Origin: an uncultured Lachnospiraceae bacterium
Lineage (GTDB): Bacteria; Bacillota; Clostridia; Lachnospirales; Lachnospiraceae
Assembly: GCA_910585905.1 (NCBI GenBank)
Contig: CAJUID010000038.1
Location: 1-29,343 of the forward strand
DNA: 29,343 nt
Reading direction: 5' to 3'
This document shows positions 15,321 through 23,542 of the stretch, piece after piece (position 1 is the first letter of the stretch; each line of letters starts with the position of its first letter). The notes beneath the pieces were generated by a model that was not told the origin of the DNA, searched no databases, and saw only the letters and a list, made by a program, of their open reading frames with translations. A program made the position numbers and the translations under genes.

Positions 15321-16217
15321 ATGTGGAATATGTTATTGCCAACTGTTTTGCGCATGAGCTTGACAGGAAGTATTGTAATATTGACTGTTTTGTTTGCCAG
15401 GGTGCTTCTGCGCCGATGCCCTAAAGTTTTTAGTTATTTATTATGGAGTGTAGTACTGCTGCGTTTGCTTTGTCCTATATCTTTTTCAGCGCCATTGTCA
15501 CTGCTGCAGTTTGTAAGGACTCCGATAGAAGCGGAAGGGAAAATGAGATATGGAATCGAGAGGTTTGTACAGCATCGAAATACAGAACTAGCAGTATCAG
15601 CAGATAAAACAGCCAAGCGGGTTAAAGCAGCTGCAGTTAGCGAAATGCCAGATATGCAAAATTTTGTCCATATGCTTATAACCGTTGGAACGGCAATTTG
15701 GTTTATTGGAGCGGCATCTATTTCCATGTATGGTATTTGCTCACTGGTACGGCTTCGCAGACAGCTGATTGGGGCTGTACGGTTAAAAGATAATATCTAT
15801 CTGACGGATTATGTTGTATCTGCTTTTGTTCTGGGAATATTTAGGCCAAGAATTTATCTGCCCGTAATGTTATCTGATTTGGAGCAGGAATATATCATTT
15901 TGCATGAACGGGTACATATCCATCGAAAAGACTACTTAGTGAAAGTGCTGGCATATACGGCGCTTGCCCTTCACTGGTTTAACCCGCTTGTATGGCTTGC
16001 CTTTCGGTTATTAGATAAAGATATGGAAATGTCCTGTGATGAGGCAGTTATGAAAAAGATGAATCGTGATATTCGCACAGAATATTCTGCCTCTTTGCTG
16101 AAACTTGCAACAGGCAGAAAAAAATTATCTGTGACGCTACTACATTTGGCGAAGGGGAGACCGGAAACCGGATTAAACATGTATTACGATATAAAAAACC
16201 AACAATTACAGCGGTAG
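15321..16217 (+). CDS. M56 BlaR1-like sensor protease, frameshifted N-terminal part
   Basis: A 298-residue frame encodes membrane helices near 12-30, 38-56 and 118-140, then the zinc protease core with HERVH (H195, E196, H199) and the DMEMSCDEAV segment (about 235-243) carrying the third ligand. It should continue into TFGEGETGNRIKHVLRYKKP, which is instead found in the -1 frame from about 16142, so this frame runs out at 16217. The shift lies between an A7 run (16118-16124, in AGA AAA AAA TTA) and 16141. It could be a true deletion, a sequencing error, or -1 slippage on A-AAA-AAA. The AGGAGGGA site is good. Confidence 0.85.
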   Translation: MWNMLLPTVLRMSLTGSIVILTVLFARVLLRRCPKVFSYLLWSVVLLRLLCPISFSAPLSLLQFVRTPIEAEGKMRYGIERFVQHRNTELAVSADKTAKRVKAAAVSEMPDMQNFVHMLITVGTAIWFIGAASISMYGICSLVRLRRQLIGAVRLKDNIYLTDYVVSAFVLGIFRPRIYLPVMLSDLEQEYIILHERVHIHRKDYLVKVLAYTALALHWFNPLVWLAFRLLDKDMEMSCDEAVMKKMNRDIRTEYSASLLKLATGRKKLSVTLLHLAKGRPETGLNMYYDIKNQQLQR

Positions 16218-16234
16218 TAGCGGCAACGATTATT

Positions 16235-16837
16235 TTGATTTCAACGGTAGTATTAGCAGGCAGTAATCCTAAAACACAGAAAATTGACAGTAAAGATCAG
16301 GGCAGCGCATCTCCGGTTGTAGTTACTTCAGATGATGCGGCATTGGATAGTATAAAATATGCAGGCTCTGTTTCTGCTGTCGAACGCAAACCTGGAGAAA
16401 CTTGGGAACAGTCGATTGGTGTGGATAAGGACTTTGTCCATATCATGGAGTGTGCGTTCCTTCGTACCATGACAAGTGACACGCTGGAAGTGGATCCGGT
16501 AGAGTATATCGATGAAGACACAGATCCCCAGCGGCTGAAGGAGCTTGGAATTACAAAGGAATATCTGAAACGTATGGATGGTTATGAATTAAACAATCCG
16601 GAAGAGGATACAATCCTGTGGAAAATAGATGAAGATACAGAGTTTATTTTTGCCGATTGGGGGCGGGATTTTATTATAGAAGAAGTACCTTGCAACAGCA
16701 TTATGGTTAAAACAAAGGACAGGGAATTATTCCGAAGATATCTGACCACATATAAAAATTCAAAACCAGGTATGCCATTTTTCTTTGAGGTTGAAAATGG
16801 TGTAGTAAAACGCATTGTAGAAAAATTGTTTGCATAA
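16235..16837 (+). pseudogene. C-terminal part of the same M56 protein, out of frame
   Basis: This frame continues the M56 protein: upstream in the same frame, TFGEGETGNRIKHVLRYKKP begins at 16142. A last membrane helix (TAVVAATIILISTVVLAG) and an extracytoplasmic domain of about 190 residues follow, ending VVKRIVEKLFA. The only start in frame after the shift is a TTG at 16235 with no ribosome site, so it is not an independent gene. The outer domain (with LGITKEYLKRMDGYELNNPEED) is not a penicillin-binding fold as in classical BlaR1, so its signal is unknown. With slippage it could still be made as one protein. Confidence 0.75.
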
Positions 16838-17010
16838 ACACTTATAGAAATCAATTTACAAAATCAGAATGTTATGTTTGGCAGAAGATAATTTTCAGTT
16901 ATCCATCTTTTGTATTTAAATAAATAGACGAAGCCACTTGAGATGGTTTAGTAAAGTATGCCTGTTTATAAGATAACAAAATTAACTAGAAATTTTTCTT
17001 AGTATTTATT

Positions 17011-17069
17011 CCCGCGAAGCAACGAGCCAAGCGCGAGCTTGCTCGCATTTGGCGACTGCCGCGAGGGTC
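17011..17069. repeat. Dispersed stem-loop repeat, copy 2
   Basis: From 17016 to 17069 it is identical over 54 nt to the copy at the window end (29290-29343). CCCGCG and CGCGAGGG arms close the base, AAGCAACGA and GACTGC face each other as an internal loop, GCCAA/TTGGC forms a middle stem and GCGAGC/GCTCGC the tip. Confidence 0.75.
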
Positions 17070-17147
17070 AAATACCCCGCCCCTCTGGGGCGAACTTGCT
17101 AAAAAGAAGCTAAGTCATGCCCCGTTGCTTGCAGCGGGGTATTTGAC
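17067..17147. repeat. 81-bp element with 13-bp terminal inverted repeats
   Basis: GTCAAATACCCCG (17067-17079) and CGGGGTATTTGAC (17135-17147) are perfect inverted repeats. Inside are two hairpins: CGCCCC-TCT-GGGGCG (17078-17092) and GTCATGCCCCG... to the right end (17114-17147). It overlaps the end of stem-loop copy 2. It looks like a tiny MITE-like or structural repeat; no target-site duplication is obvious. Confidence 0.65.
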
Positions 17148-17199
17148 TCTAAGAAAATCAAAATAAAGATGTAGCTCTATGAAGTTAACAAGTAACTAG

Positions 17200-17234
17200 G
17201 TCATGCCTCGTTGTTCTGCAACGGGGTATTTGAC
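17200..17234. repeat. Related hairpin repeat
   Basis: GTCATGCCTCGTTG and CAACGGGGTATTTGAC form an 8-bp stem plus outer GTCA/TGAC. It repeats the right-hand hairpin of the 81-bp element (17114-17147) with changes that keep pairing. No partner left end is present, so it may be a solo end. Confidence 0.65.
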
Positions 17235-17341
17235 TTCTTAAAGCGACAGCTCTTTTTGCAGTTTTATATACTGTTATGCATTGATTCCAAATGGAGGTGC
17301 ACGGTTGGCGAAAGATTGAATTTATAAAAAAGTAAAAAGAA

Positions 17342-17369
17342 TTGCAAATGTTTTGTAATTTGGTATAAT
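17342..17369 (+). promoter_or_regulatory. Extended -10 promoter for the asp23-like/nusB operon
   Basis: TTGCAA (17342-17347), a 16-bp spacer and TATAAT (17364-17369) with an upstream TG (17361-17362) form a strong vegetative promoter about 35 bp before the coding start. Confidence 0.8.
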
Positions 17370-17402
17370 ATTCATATTGGAAACGATAAAGGAGGGCGCA
17401 GT

Positions 17403-17777
17403 GTGAATAACGAACAGGAATCCCAGGACTATGTTGTGGATAAAAAAGGAATTGGTGAAGTGAAGATTGCATCGGATGTCGTTGCCGCGATTGCAGGACT
17501 TGCTGCAAATGAGGTAGAAGGAGTACATTCTATGGCAGGTAATATTACAAATGAACTGATTGGGAAACTTGGCATGAAAACCATGTCAAAGGGCGTCAAA
17601 GTGATTATGGAAGAGGGAACCGTACGTGTAGATATGGCTTTGAATATGAAGTATGGTTTCAGTATTCCAAAGGTATGCGGGCAGGTGCAGGAGAAAGTTA
17701 GCCAGCAGATTGAAAATATGACAGGATTAATTGTACCGGAAGTAAATGTAAGGATTGCCGGGGTGAATTTGGAATAA
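17403..17777 (+). CDS. Asp23/Gls24-family protein (YqhY-like)
   Basis: The 124-residue protein has the Asp23 fold: GEVKIASDVVAAIAGLAANEVEGV (about 17-40), a VKVIMEEGTVRVDMALNMKYG centre and an amphipathic C-terminal helix ending VNVRIAGVNL. The start is GTG at 17403, supported by AAAGGAGG at 17388-17394. YqhY-type members sit before nusB in many Firmicutes and have been linked to control of acetyl-CoA carboxylase in Bacillus; the acc genes are not here. It heads the nusB-xseA run. Confidence 0.93.
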   Translation: MNNEQESQDYVVDKKGIGEVKIASDVVAAIAGLAANEVEGVHSMAGNITNELIGKLGMKTMSKGVKVIMEEGTVRVDMALNMKYGFSIPKVCGQVQEKVSQQIENMTGLIVPEVNVRIAGVNLE

Positions 17778-17860
17778 TGTTAGGAGTGCGGGCTTTTGGA
17801 TATAAAAAGTGATGTTGGGAGCTGCATTTTTGGCGGATAGGAAAGAAAAGGTACTGTACA

Positions 17861-18304
17861 ATGACAAGAAAAAGAATTAGGGAAAATCTATATATCTTGC
17901 TTTTTCAGATGGATTTTCATGAGAAAGATGACAGGATTGAGCAGGCTGATATTTATTTAGATGGGATGGAGAGTGCTGACGCGACGAAAAAGGCAAAGTC
18001 GGAACTTAAGGAACGTTTCCAGGCTGTGCTTGGGCATATGGATGAGATTGACCGGACGATTGAAGAAAAAGCAAGAGGATGGGAGCTTTCCCGCCTTGCA
18101 AAGTCAGATCTTACGGTAATGCGCCTTGCAGTGTTTGAAATTCTCTATGATGAAGATGTGCCAAATGGTGTTGCGATTAATGAGGCGGTGGAACTTGCAA
18201 AGAGGTATGGCGGGGATAAGTCTACCAGGTTTGTCAATGGAGTCCTGGCTTCAGTAGTAAAAGACCAGCCTCATCCAGATGGAAAAGTAGAAAATGAGGA
18301 ATGA
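17861..18304 (+). CDS. nusB: Transcription antitermination factor NusB
   Basis: The 147-residue all-helical RNA-binding protein acts with NusE/S10 on rRNA boxA antitermination. MTRKRIRENLYILLFQMDF is the typical Arg-rich start, and NGVAINEAVELAKRYGGDKSTRFVNGVL is the signature C-terminal helix region. Length is normal. It overlaps xseA by 11 nt. Confidence 0.95.
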   Translation: MTRKRIRENLYILLFQMDFHEKDDRIEQADIYLDGMESADATKKAKSELKERFQAVLGHMDEIDRTIEEKARGWELSRLAKSDLTVMRLAVFEILYDEDVPNGVAINEAVELAKRYGGDKSTRFVNGVLASVVKDQPHPDGKVENEE

Positions 18305-19544
18305 CATGGAGGAAGTTCGTACCGTTTCACAGATAAATCTGTATATTAAAAATATGTTTGTCAGGGATTATTCCCTGCAGCGGGTAATGGTGAAAGGGGA
18401 AATATCAAATTGTAAGTACCATTCCTCAGGGCATATTTATTTTACAATTAAAGACAGGGCATCTCAGTTATCCTGCGTAATGTTTGCCTCCAATACAAAA
18501 AATCTGGATTTCCGCATGCAGGAGGGACAGAGTGTTGTTGTGTATGGGAGCATCAGTGTGTATGAGAGAGACGGAAAATATCAATTGTATGCCGTTGGTG
18601 TTCGTCAGGAAGGTGCCGGTCAGCTATATGAAGAATACGAAAAATTAAAAAAGCGCCTCTTGTCGGAGGGGCTTTTTGATAACAGCCGGAAAAAAGAAAT
18701 ACCAAAGTATGCAAAAAAAATAGGAGTAGTGACAGCGCAGACAGGAGCGGTAATTCAGGATATCTGCAATGTGTCGCACAGGCGCAATCCTTATGTACAG
18801 ATTTTGTTATATCCGGCAAAAGTGCAGGGCGAGGATGCTCATTTGACTATTATTCGCGGCCTGCAGTATTTTGAAACAACAGATGTGGATACCGTTATTA
18901 TCGGGAGGGGCGGCGGCTCAATTGAGGATTTGTGGGCATTTAACTGCGAAGAGCTGGCGTATGCTATAGCTGGCTGTAAGAAGCCAATCATTTCGGCGGT
19001 GGGGCATGAGACGGATACGACAATTGCCGATTATGTGGCTGATTTAAGGGCGCCAACGCCTTCCGCTGCGGCAGAGATTGCAGTATATGCTTATAGGGAA
19101 TTGGAAATCGGGCTTAGGGAATATCAGTACACCTTGAATCGGCAGATGGAAAATACTGTACAGATATGCAGGATGCGGCTAAATCATTATGAGACTGTAC
19201 TTAGCCACGCAAGCCCTCAGGACCTACTAAAACAAAAAAGGCTGCATTTGGCAGACTACGAGGATAAAATGGGGTATCTGATAGAACAGAAAATAGTATC
19301 GGCAAAGCATCAGTTAGCGCTTTATGTTGAAGAGCTAAAGGGGCTTTCGCCGCTTTATAAATTGCAGGGAGGATATTCCTATGTGGCAGATATGGACGGC
19401 AATCATGTGCGCTCCGTGGAAAAGCTGCAGAAGGGACAGGAATTGCGCTTGTCTATGATGGATGGACAGGCACTGGTATTAGTGGAGGATATTAAGAAGG
19501 AGGCCGTGGATGGCAAAGAAAGTTACACTGGAGGAGTCCTTTGA
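18294..19544 (+). CDS. xseA: Exodeoxyribonuclease VII large subunit
   Basis: The 416-residue catalytic subunit of exonuclease VII degrades single-stranded DNA in both directions. It has an N-terminal OB fold (about 20-105), the catalytic core with GRGGGSIEDLWAFN and SAVGHETDTTIADYVADLRAPTPSAAAE segments, then a coiled-coil region that binds XseB. The start at 18294 lies inside nusB; MEEVRTVS at 18306 is an alternative with GAGG upstream. It overlaps xseB by 35 nt. Confidence 0.95.
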   Translation: MRNDMEEVRTVSQINLYIKNMFVRDYSLQRVMVKGEISNCKYHSSGHIYFTIKDRASQLSCVMFASNTKNLDFRMQEGQSVVVYGSISVYERDGKYQLYAVGVRQEGAGQLYEEYEKLKKRLLSEGLFDNSRKKEIPKYAKKIGVVTAQTGAVIQDICNVSHRRNPYVQILLYPAKVQGEDAHLTIIRGLQYFETTDVDTVIIGRGGGSIEDLWAFNCEELAYAIAGCKKPIISAVGHETDTTIADYVADLRAPTPSAAAEIAVYAYRELEIGLREYQYTLNRQMENTVQICRMRLNHYETVLSHASPQDLLKQKRLHLADYEDKMGYLIEQKIVSAKHQLALYVEELKGLSPLYKLQGGYSYVADMDGNHVRSVEKLQKGQELRLSMMDGQALVLVEDIKKEAVDGKESYTGGVL

Positions 19545-19704
19545 GGCGTTAGATAGTATTATAGAGGAACTACAGAGTGGGGAACTGACATTGGAGGAGT
19601 CTTTTAAGAAGTACGAAGAGGGGATGAAGCTGATAAAGAGCTGCAATGATTCGATTGATAAGGTTGAGAAGAAATTGTTGGTTATTAACGGGGATGCGCA
19701 ATAG
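19510..19704 (+). CDS. xseB: Exodeoxyribonuclease VII small subunit
   Basis: The 64-residue helical-hairpin subunit binds XseA as a multimer. SFEALDSIIEELQSGELTLEESFKKYEEGMKL matches the family core. AGAAGGAGG inside xseA precedes the ATG. The unusually long 35-nt overlap with xseA suggests coupled translation, which would help subunit balance. Confidence 0.94.
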   Translation: MAKKVTLEESFEALDSIIEELQSGELTLEESFKKYEEGMKLIKSCNDSIDKVEKKLLVINGDAQ

Positions 19705-19786
19705 TGGCTGCATAGCGGTGGAAATAGGCAGTATGCAGACATAAATTAATAGAAATATTCAGATTATTCCAGATGGGGGCAGGCAG

Positions 19787-20695
19787 ATGAAGGAATTAGG
19801 TAGTGAGGCATTTCGGCAGCAGATGCAGGAAAATACTGCGTACATTGAAGAAATCTTACAAAAGGTTTTGCCAAAAGAAAAATCGCTGCAAAAGACGGTT
19901 TTTCAGGCAATGGAATATAGTGTGATGGCAGGAGGGAAGAGGCTGCGCCCTATGTTGCTGCAAGAAAGCTATAAGCTGTTTGGGGGTACAGAAAAGGAGA
20001 CAGTAGGTTTCTTTATGGCGGCGCTGGAAATGATTCACACATATTCGTTGGTGCATGATGATCTTCCAGCTATGGACAATGACGATTTTCGCCGCGGCAA
20101 AATGACAACGCATAAAGTGTATGGGGAAGATATGGGAATTCTGGCAGGGGATGCTTTGTTAAATTATGCTTATGAGATTGCCCTGCAGGGCGTGGAACAG
20201 GCGGCAGATACCAAAAATGCTGTGAAAGCTCTGCGTATCCTGGCAGGAAAGGCTGGGATTTATGGAATGGTTGGAGGCCAAGTTGTTGATGTGGAATTGA
20301 CCGGCAAAGTGACGTCAGAAGAACAGCTTGATTTTATTTACCATTTAAAGACGGGGGCACTTTTGGAGGCGTCCCTTATGGTGGGGGCAGTGCTGGCTGG
20401 TGCTGATGATATAAGTGTAAATAAAATGGAAGAAATCGGAAGGAATATTGGCATGGCATTTCAGATTCAGGATGATATCCTGGATGTGGAGGGGACAAGC
20501 GAGGAGTTAGGAAAACTGGTTGGAAGCGATGCGAAAAATGAGAAAAGGACATATGTGTCTATTTATGGCATCGGGAAAGCAAAGCAGAGTGTAGCATATT
20601 TCTCAGACAGGGCGTTAGGGTGCCTTGGAAGCCTTTCGGCAGAAAGCGCATTCCTTAATACATTGATTAAGGAACTAATCAGCCGGAAAAAATAA
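19787..20695 (+). CDS. ispA: Polyprenyl (farnesyl/geranyl) diphosphate synthase
   Basis: The 302-residue prenyltransferase condenses IPP with allylic diphosphates. It has the first Asp-rich motif HDDLPAMDNDDFRRG (90-104), GGKRLRP (49-55), the KTGALLEAS segment and the second Asp-rich motif QIQDDILDVEG. Length fits short-chain (C15) synthases. Neighbouring dxs starts 12 nt after the stop, so it belongs with precursor synthesis. The exact chain length cannot be assured from sequence. Confidence 0.93.
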   Translation: MKELGSEAFRQQMQENTAYIEEILQKVLPKEKSLQKTVFQAMEYSVMAGGKRLRPMLLQESYKLFGGTEKETVGFFMAALEMIHTYSLVHDDLPAMDNDDFRRGKMTTHKVYGEDMGILAGDALLNYAYEIALQGVEQAADTKNAVKALRILAGKAGIYGMVGGQVVDVELTGKVTSEEQLDFIYHLKTGALLEASLMVGAVLAGADDISVNKMEEIGRNIGMAFQIQDDILDVEGTSEELGKLVGSDAKNEKRTYVSIYGIGKAKQSVAYFSDRALGCLGSLSAESAFLNTLIKELISRKK

Positions 20696-20707
20696 GGAGA
20701 GTTTGAT

Positions 20708-22582
20708 GTGAGCGATTTACTTGGGAAGATAAATGGGCCAAATGATATAAAAAATATTGCGGCGAAGGACTACGATGCTCTGGCAAGGGAAATTCGCCGT
20801 TTTCTGGTGCAGAAAATCAGCCGCACCGGAGGGCATCTTGCTTCTAATCTTGGTGTGGTGGAGTTGACAATGGCAATTCATCTGTGTTGCAGCCTTCCAG
20901 AGGATAAGATTGTATGGGATGTGGGGCATCAGTGTTATACCCATAAGCTTCTGACAGGCCGCAAGGAAGGATTTGACCATTTGCGCCAGTATGGAGGAAT
21001 CAGTGGTTTTCCAAAACGGGCGGAGAGCGCTTGTGATGCAGTTGATACAGGGCATAGTTCTACTTCTATTAGTGCGGCACTGGGACTTGCAAAGGCAAGG
21101 GATATCCGTGGGGAGACACATAAAGTGTTTGCCGTGCTGGGGGATGGTGCGTTGTCTGGAGGTATGGCTTATGAAGCTTTAAATAATGCCGCCCGTTTGA
21201 AATCAAATTTCATTATCGTATTGAATGATAATCAGATGTCAATTTCTAAAAATGTAGGTGGTATGTCCCGTTATCTGGGAAAAATCCGAACAAATACAAA
21301 CTATACTGGGTTAAAAGAAGATGTAGAAAAAGTGCTGCAGAAAATGCCTCGTATTGGAAGTGCACTTACCAGCAGGATTCGAGGGATTAAGGATGTCATT
21401 AAACGTGTATTGATTCCCGGCATGTTATTTGAGGATATGGGAATTACGTATATAGGACCAATTGATGGCCACGATGTTCGCCAGATGGTGTCTGCATTTG
21501 AAAGTGCTGCAAAATCCAGAAGGGCAGTATTGGTGCATGTCAGTACACAGAAAGGCAAGGGGTATCCGCCAGCGCAGGCGGACCCGTCAGCATTTCATGG
21601 GGTTGCGCCTTTTCATATTAAGGATGGGACAGAGCGGCGCCAGGGAGATAAAGCGCTAACTTATACAGAAGTATTTAGCAGAGTAATGGTGGAGTCTGCT
21701 GGGGAGAATGAAAAGATTACTGCGATTTCTGCGGCAATGCCACAGGGAACTGGACTGTCTGCCTTTGCAATGGAATATCCGGGGCGCTTTTTTGATGTTG
21801 GGATTGCAGAGGAGCATGCTGTTACGTTTGCCGCGGGGATGGCAGCAGGAGGGCTTCATCCAGTGGTGGCACTGTATTCTACGTTTTTACAGAGGTCGTA
21901 TGACCAGATTTTGCATGATGTCTGCCTGGACAGTCTTCCGGTCACATTTGCCATTGACAGGGCCGGACTGGTAGGAAGTGATGGTGAGACACACCAGGGG
22001 ATATTTGACCTGTCATTTCTGCTGCATATGCCGAATATGACAGTTATGGCGCCTAAGAATACATGGGAATTTGAGGAGATGCTTAAATTTTCTCTATCAC
22101 AAGATACTCCTACAGCAATCCGTTATCCGAGGGGAAGGGCGTATCAGGGGCTTTTGGAGTATCGGGAGCCTATCGTGCAGGGAAAGAGTGAATGGCTCTT
22201 CCAGGGGGAGGAAATTGTCCTGCTTGCTGTGGGAAGTATGGTGGAGACGGCTGTAGAAGTCAGGGGAATTTTAGAAGAATTAGGCCATTCGGTGTCAGTG
22301 GTGAATGTGCGTTTTGTCAAACCACTGGATAAGGAAATGCTTCAAAAAGCGGTGGAACATCATTCTGTTGTGGTTCCGATAGAGGAAGGTGTGCAAAGCG
22401 GCGGTTTTGGCGAGGCGGTCAAGGCGTGGTGCCAGGATCAGAAAGGCGTGCGGGTCTGCCAAGTTGCTCTGCCAAACCAGTTTATAGAGCACGGTTCCGT
22501 TGATTTATTAAAGAAAAAATATGGGCTGGATGCGGAAAGTATTGCCGAAAAAGTGATCCAAATTGTAGATTGCTCACATTAG
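20708..22582 (+). CDS. dxs: 1-deoxy-D-xylulose-5-phosphate synthase
   Basis: The 624-residue thiamine-diphosphate enzyme joins pyruvate and glyceraldehyde 3-phosphate, the first step of the MEP isoprenoid pathway. It has GHQCYTHKLLTGR (74-85), the ThDP motif GDGALSGG (145-152) to LNDNQ (172-176), and the second-half catalytic Glu in GIAEEHAVT (365-373). The start is GTG at 20708; AAGGAGA overlaps the ispA stop. It depends on ThDP, whose precursor is made by thiC 2.5 kb downstream. Confidence 0.96.
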   Translation: MSDLLGKINGPNDIKNIAAKDYDALAREIRRFLVQKISRTGGHLASNLGVVELTMAIHLCCSLPEDKIVWDVGHQCYTHKLLTGRKEGFDHLRQYGGISGFPKRAESACDAVDTGHSSTSISAALGLAKARDIRGETHKVFAVLGDGALSGGMAYEALNNAARLKSNFIIVLNDNQMSISKNVGGMSRYLGKIRTNTNYTGLKEDVEKVLQKMPRIGSALTSRIRGIKDVIKRVLIPGMLFEDMGITYIGPIDGHDVRQMVSAFESAAKSRRAVLVHVSTQKGKGYPPAQADPSAFHGVAPFHIKDGTERRQGDKALTYTEVFSRVMVESAGENEKITAISAAMPQGTGLSAFAMEYPGRFFDVGIAEEHAVTFAAGMAAGGLHPVVALYSTFLQRSYDQILHDVCLDSLPVTFAIDRAGLVGSDGETHQGIFDLSFLLHMPNMTVMAPKNTWEFEEMLKFSLSQDTPTAIRYPRGRAYQGLLEYREPIVQGKSEWLFQGEEIVLLAVGSMVETAVEVRGILEELGHSVSVVNVRFVKPLDKEMLQKAVEHHSVVVPIEEGVQSGGFGEAVKAWCQDQKGVRVCQVALPNQFIEHGSVDLLKKKYGLDAESIAEKVIQIVDCSH

Positions 22583-22627
22583 TCTTTAAGTGTGGCTTAA
22601 AAATATGCAAAGAGAGATGGATAATAC

Positions 22628-23482
22628 ATGAAAGAGCAGAAAAAGAAAGAGCGCCTAGATATGCTTCTTGTTAGGAGGGCATTGGCTGAGTCCAGGGAAA
22701 AGGCAAAACGCCTGATTATGGCAGGAAATGTCTTTGTCAATGATCAGAGGGAAGATAAGGCGGGCAGCATGTTTTCAGAGGATGTACAGATTGAGTTGAA
22801 GGGAACGCCGATGAAATATGTCAGCCGGGGAGGATATAAGTTAGAAAAGGCGGTTGATTTGTGGGAAGTGCCGCTTGAGGGAAAAGTTTGTATGGATGTG
22901 GGTTCCTCAACGGGCGGTTTTACAGATTGTATGTTGCAAAACGGTGCAAAAAAAGTGTATGCGGTTGATGTCGGGACAAATCAGCTTGCATGGAAGCTTC
23001 GCCAAGATGAAAGAGTGATCTCGATGGAGAAAACAAATATCCGGTATGTGACACGGGAAGAGGTGCCGGAAGAAATCGCTTTTTCTTCTATTGATGTGGC
23101 ATTTATATCTCTGACAAAAGTCCTGTTTCCAGTAAAAAATCTTCTTGGGGCCAGAGGGCGTGTAGTATGCCTTGTAAAACCTCAGTTTGAGGCGGGCCGC
23201 GAAAAAGTTGGCAAAAAAGGGGTGGTCAGGGACAAAGAGGTGCATGTGGATGTAGTTTGTAAAATTATGGAATATGCATGTGAGATTGGATTTACAATTC
23301 TTTCTGTGGATTATTCACCAATTAAGGGGCCGGAGGGAAATATTGAGTACCTTTTGTATCTTGAGAAAGCAGAGCAAGGAGAGGATGCCGGAAGTGCCTG
23401 TGAGAAAGAATGGGACGTGGAAGGAGGCAGGTATCAAGAACTTGCCAGGGAGGTAGTAACTGCTGCCCACAATGAATTGTAA
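22628..23482 (+). CDS. tlyA: TlyA-family rRNA methyltransferase (S4 + FtsJ domains)
   Basis: The 284-residue protein has an S4 RNA-binding domain (about 6-66, with RLDMLLVRRALAESREKAKRLI) and a FtsJ-like methyltransferase domain with the SAM loop DVGSSTGGFTD (90-100). Members methylate 2'-O of rRNA (TlyA in Mycobacterium) or are called YqxC in Bacillus. A KPQFEAGREKVGKKGVVRD segment is typical. The ribosome site is weak. It follows dxs, as in Bacillus. Confidence 0.9.
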   Translation: MKEQKKKERLDMLLVRRALAESREKAKRLIMAGNVFVNDQREDKAGSMFSEDVQIELKGTPMKYVSRGGYKLEKAVDLWEVPLEGKVCMDVGSSTGGFTDCMLQNGAKKVYAVDVGTNQLAWKLRQDERVISMEKTNIRYVTREEVPEEIAFSSIDVAFISLTKVLFPVKNLLGARGRVVCLVKPQFEAGREKVGKKGVVRDKEVHVDVVCKIMEYACEIGFTILSVDYSPIKGPEGNIEYLLYLEKAEQGEDAGSACEKEWDVEGGRYQELAREVVTAAHNEL

Positions 23483-23542
23483 GACATGCCCGGCGCTGTG
23501 AAATCATGCATCGGGAGGGGAGAGAAAGGGGGATGGCAGACG

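Larger units (their letters stand above)
16838..17341. other. Non-coding repeat cluster
   Basis: About 500 bp without a plausible gene. It begins with AT-rich sequence (16838-17005), then holds the dispersed stem-loop (copy 2), an 81-bp inverted-repeat element and a related hairpin (listed separately), and ends before the promoter of the Asp23-family gene. In Bacillus, accB and accC occupy this position; neither is present. Confidence 0.6.

Noticed and set aside
17011..17234. CRISPR-like array
   Set aside because: The repeats are palindromic, differ in length and spacing, and have no uniform spacers or cas genes nearby.
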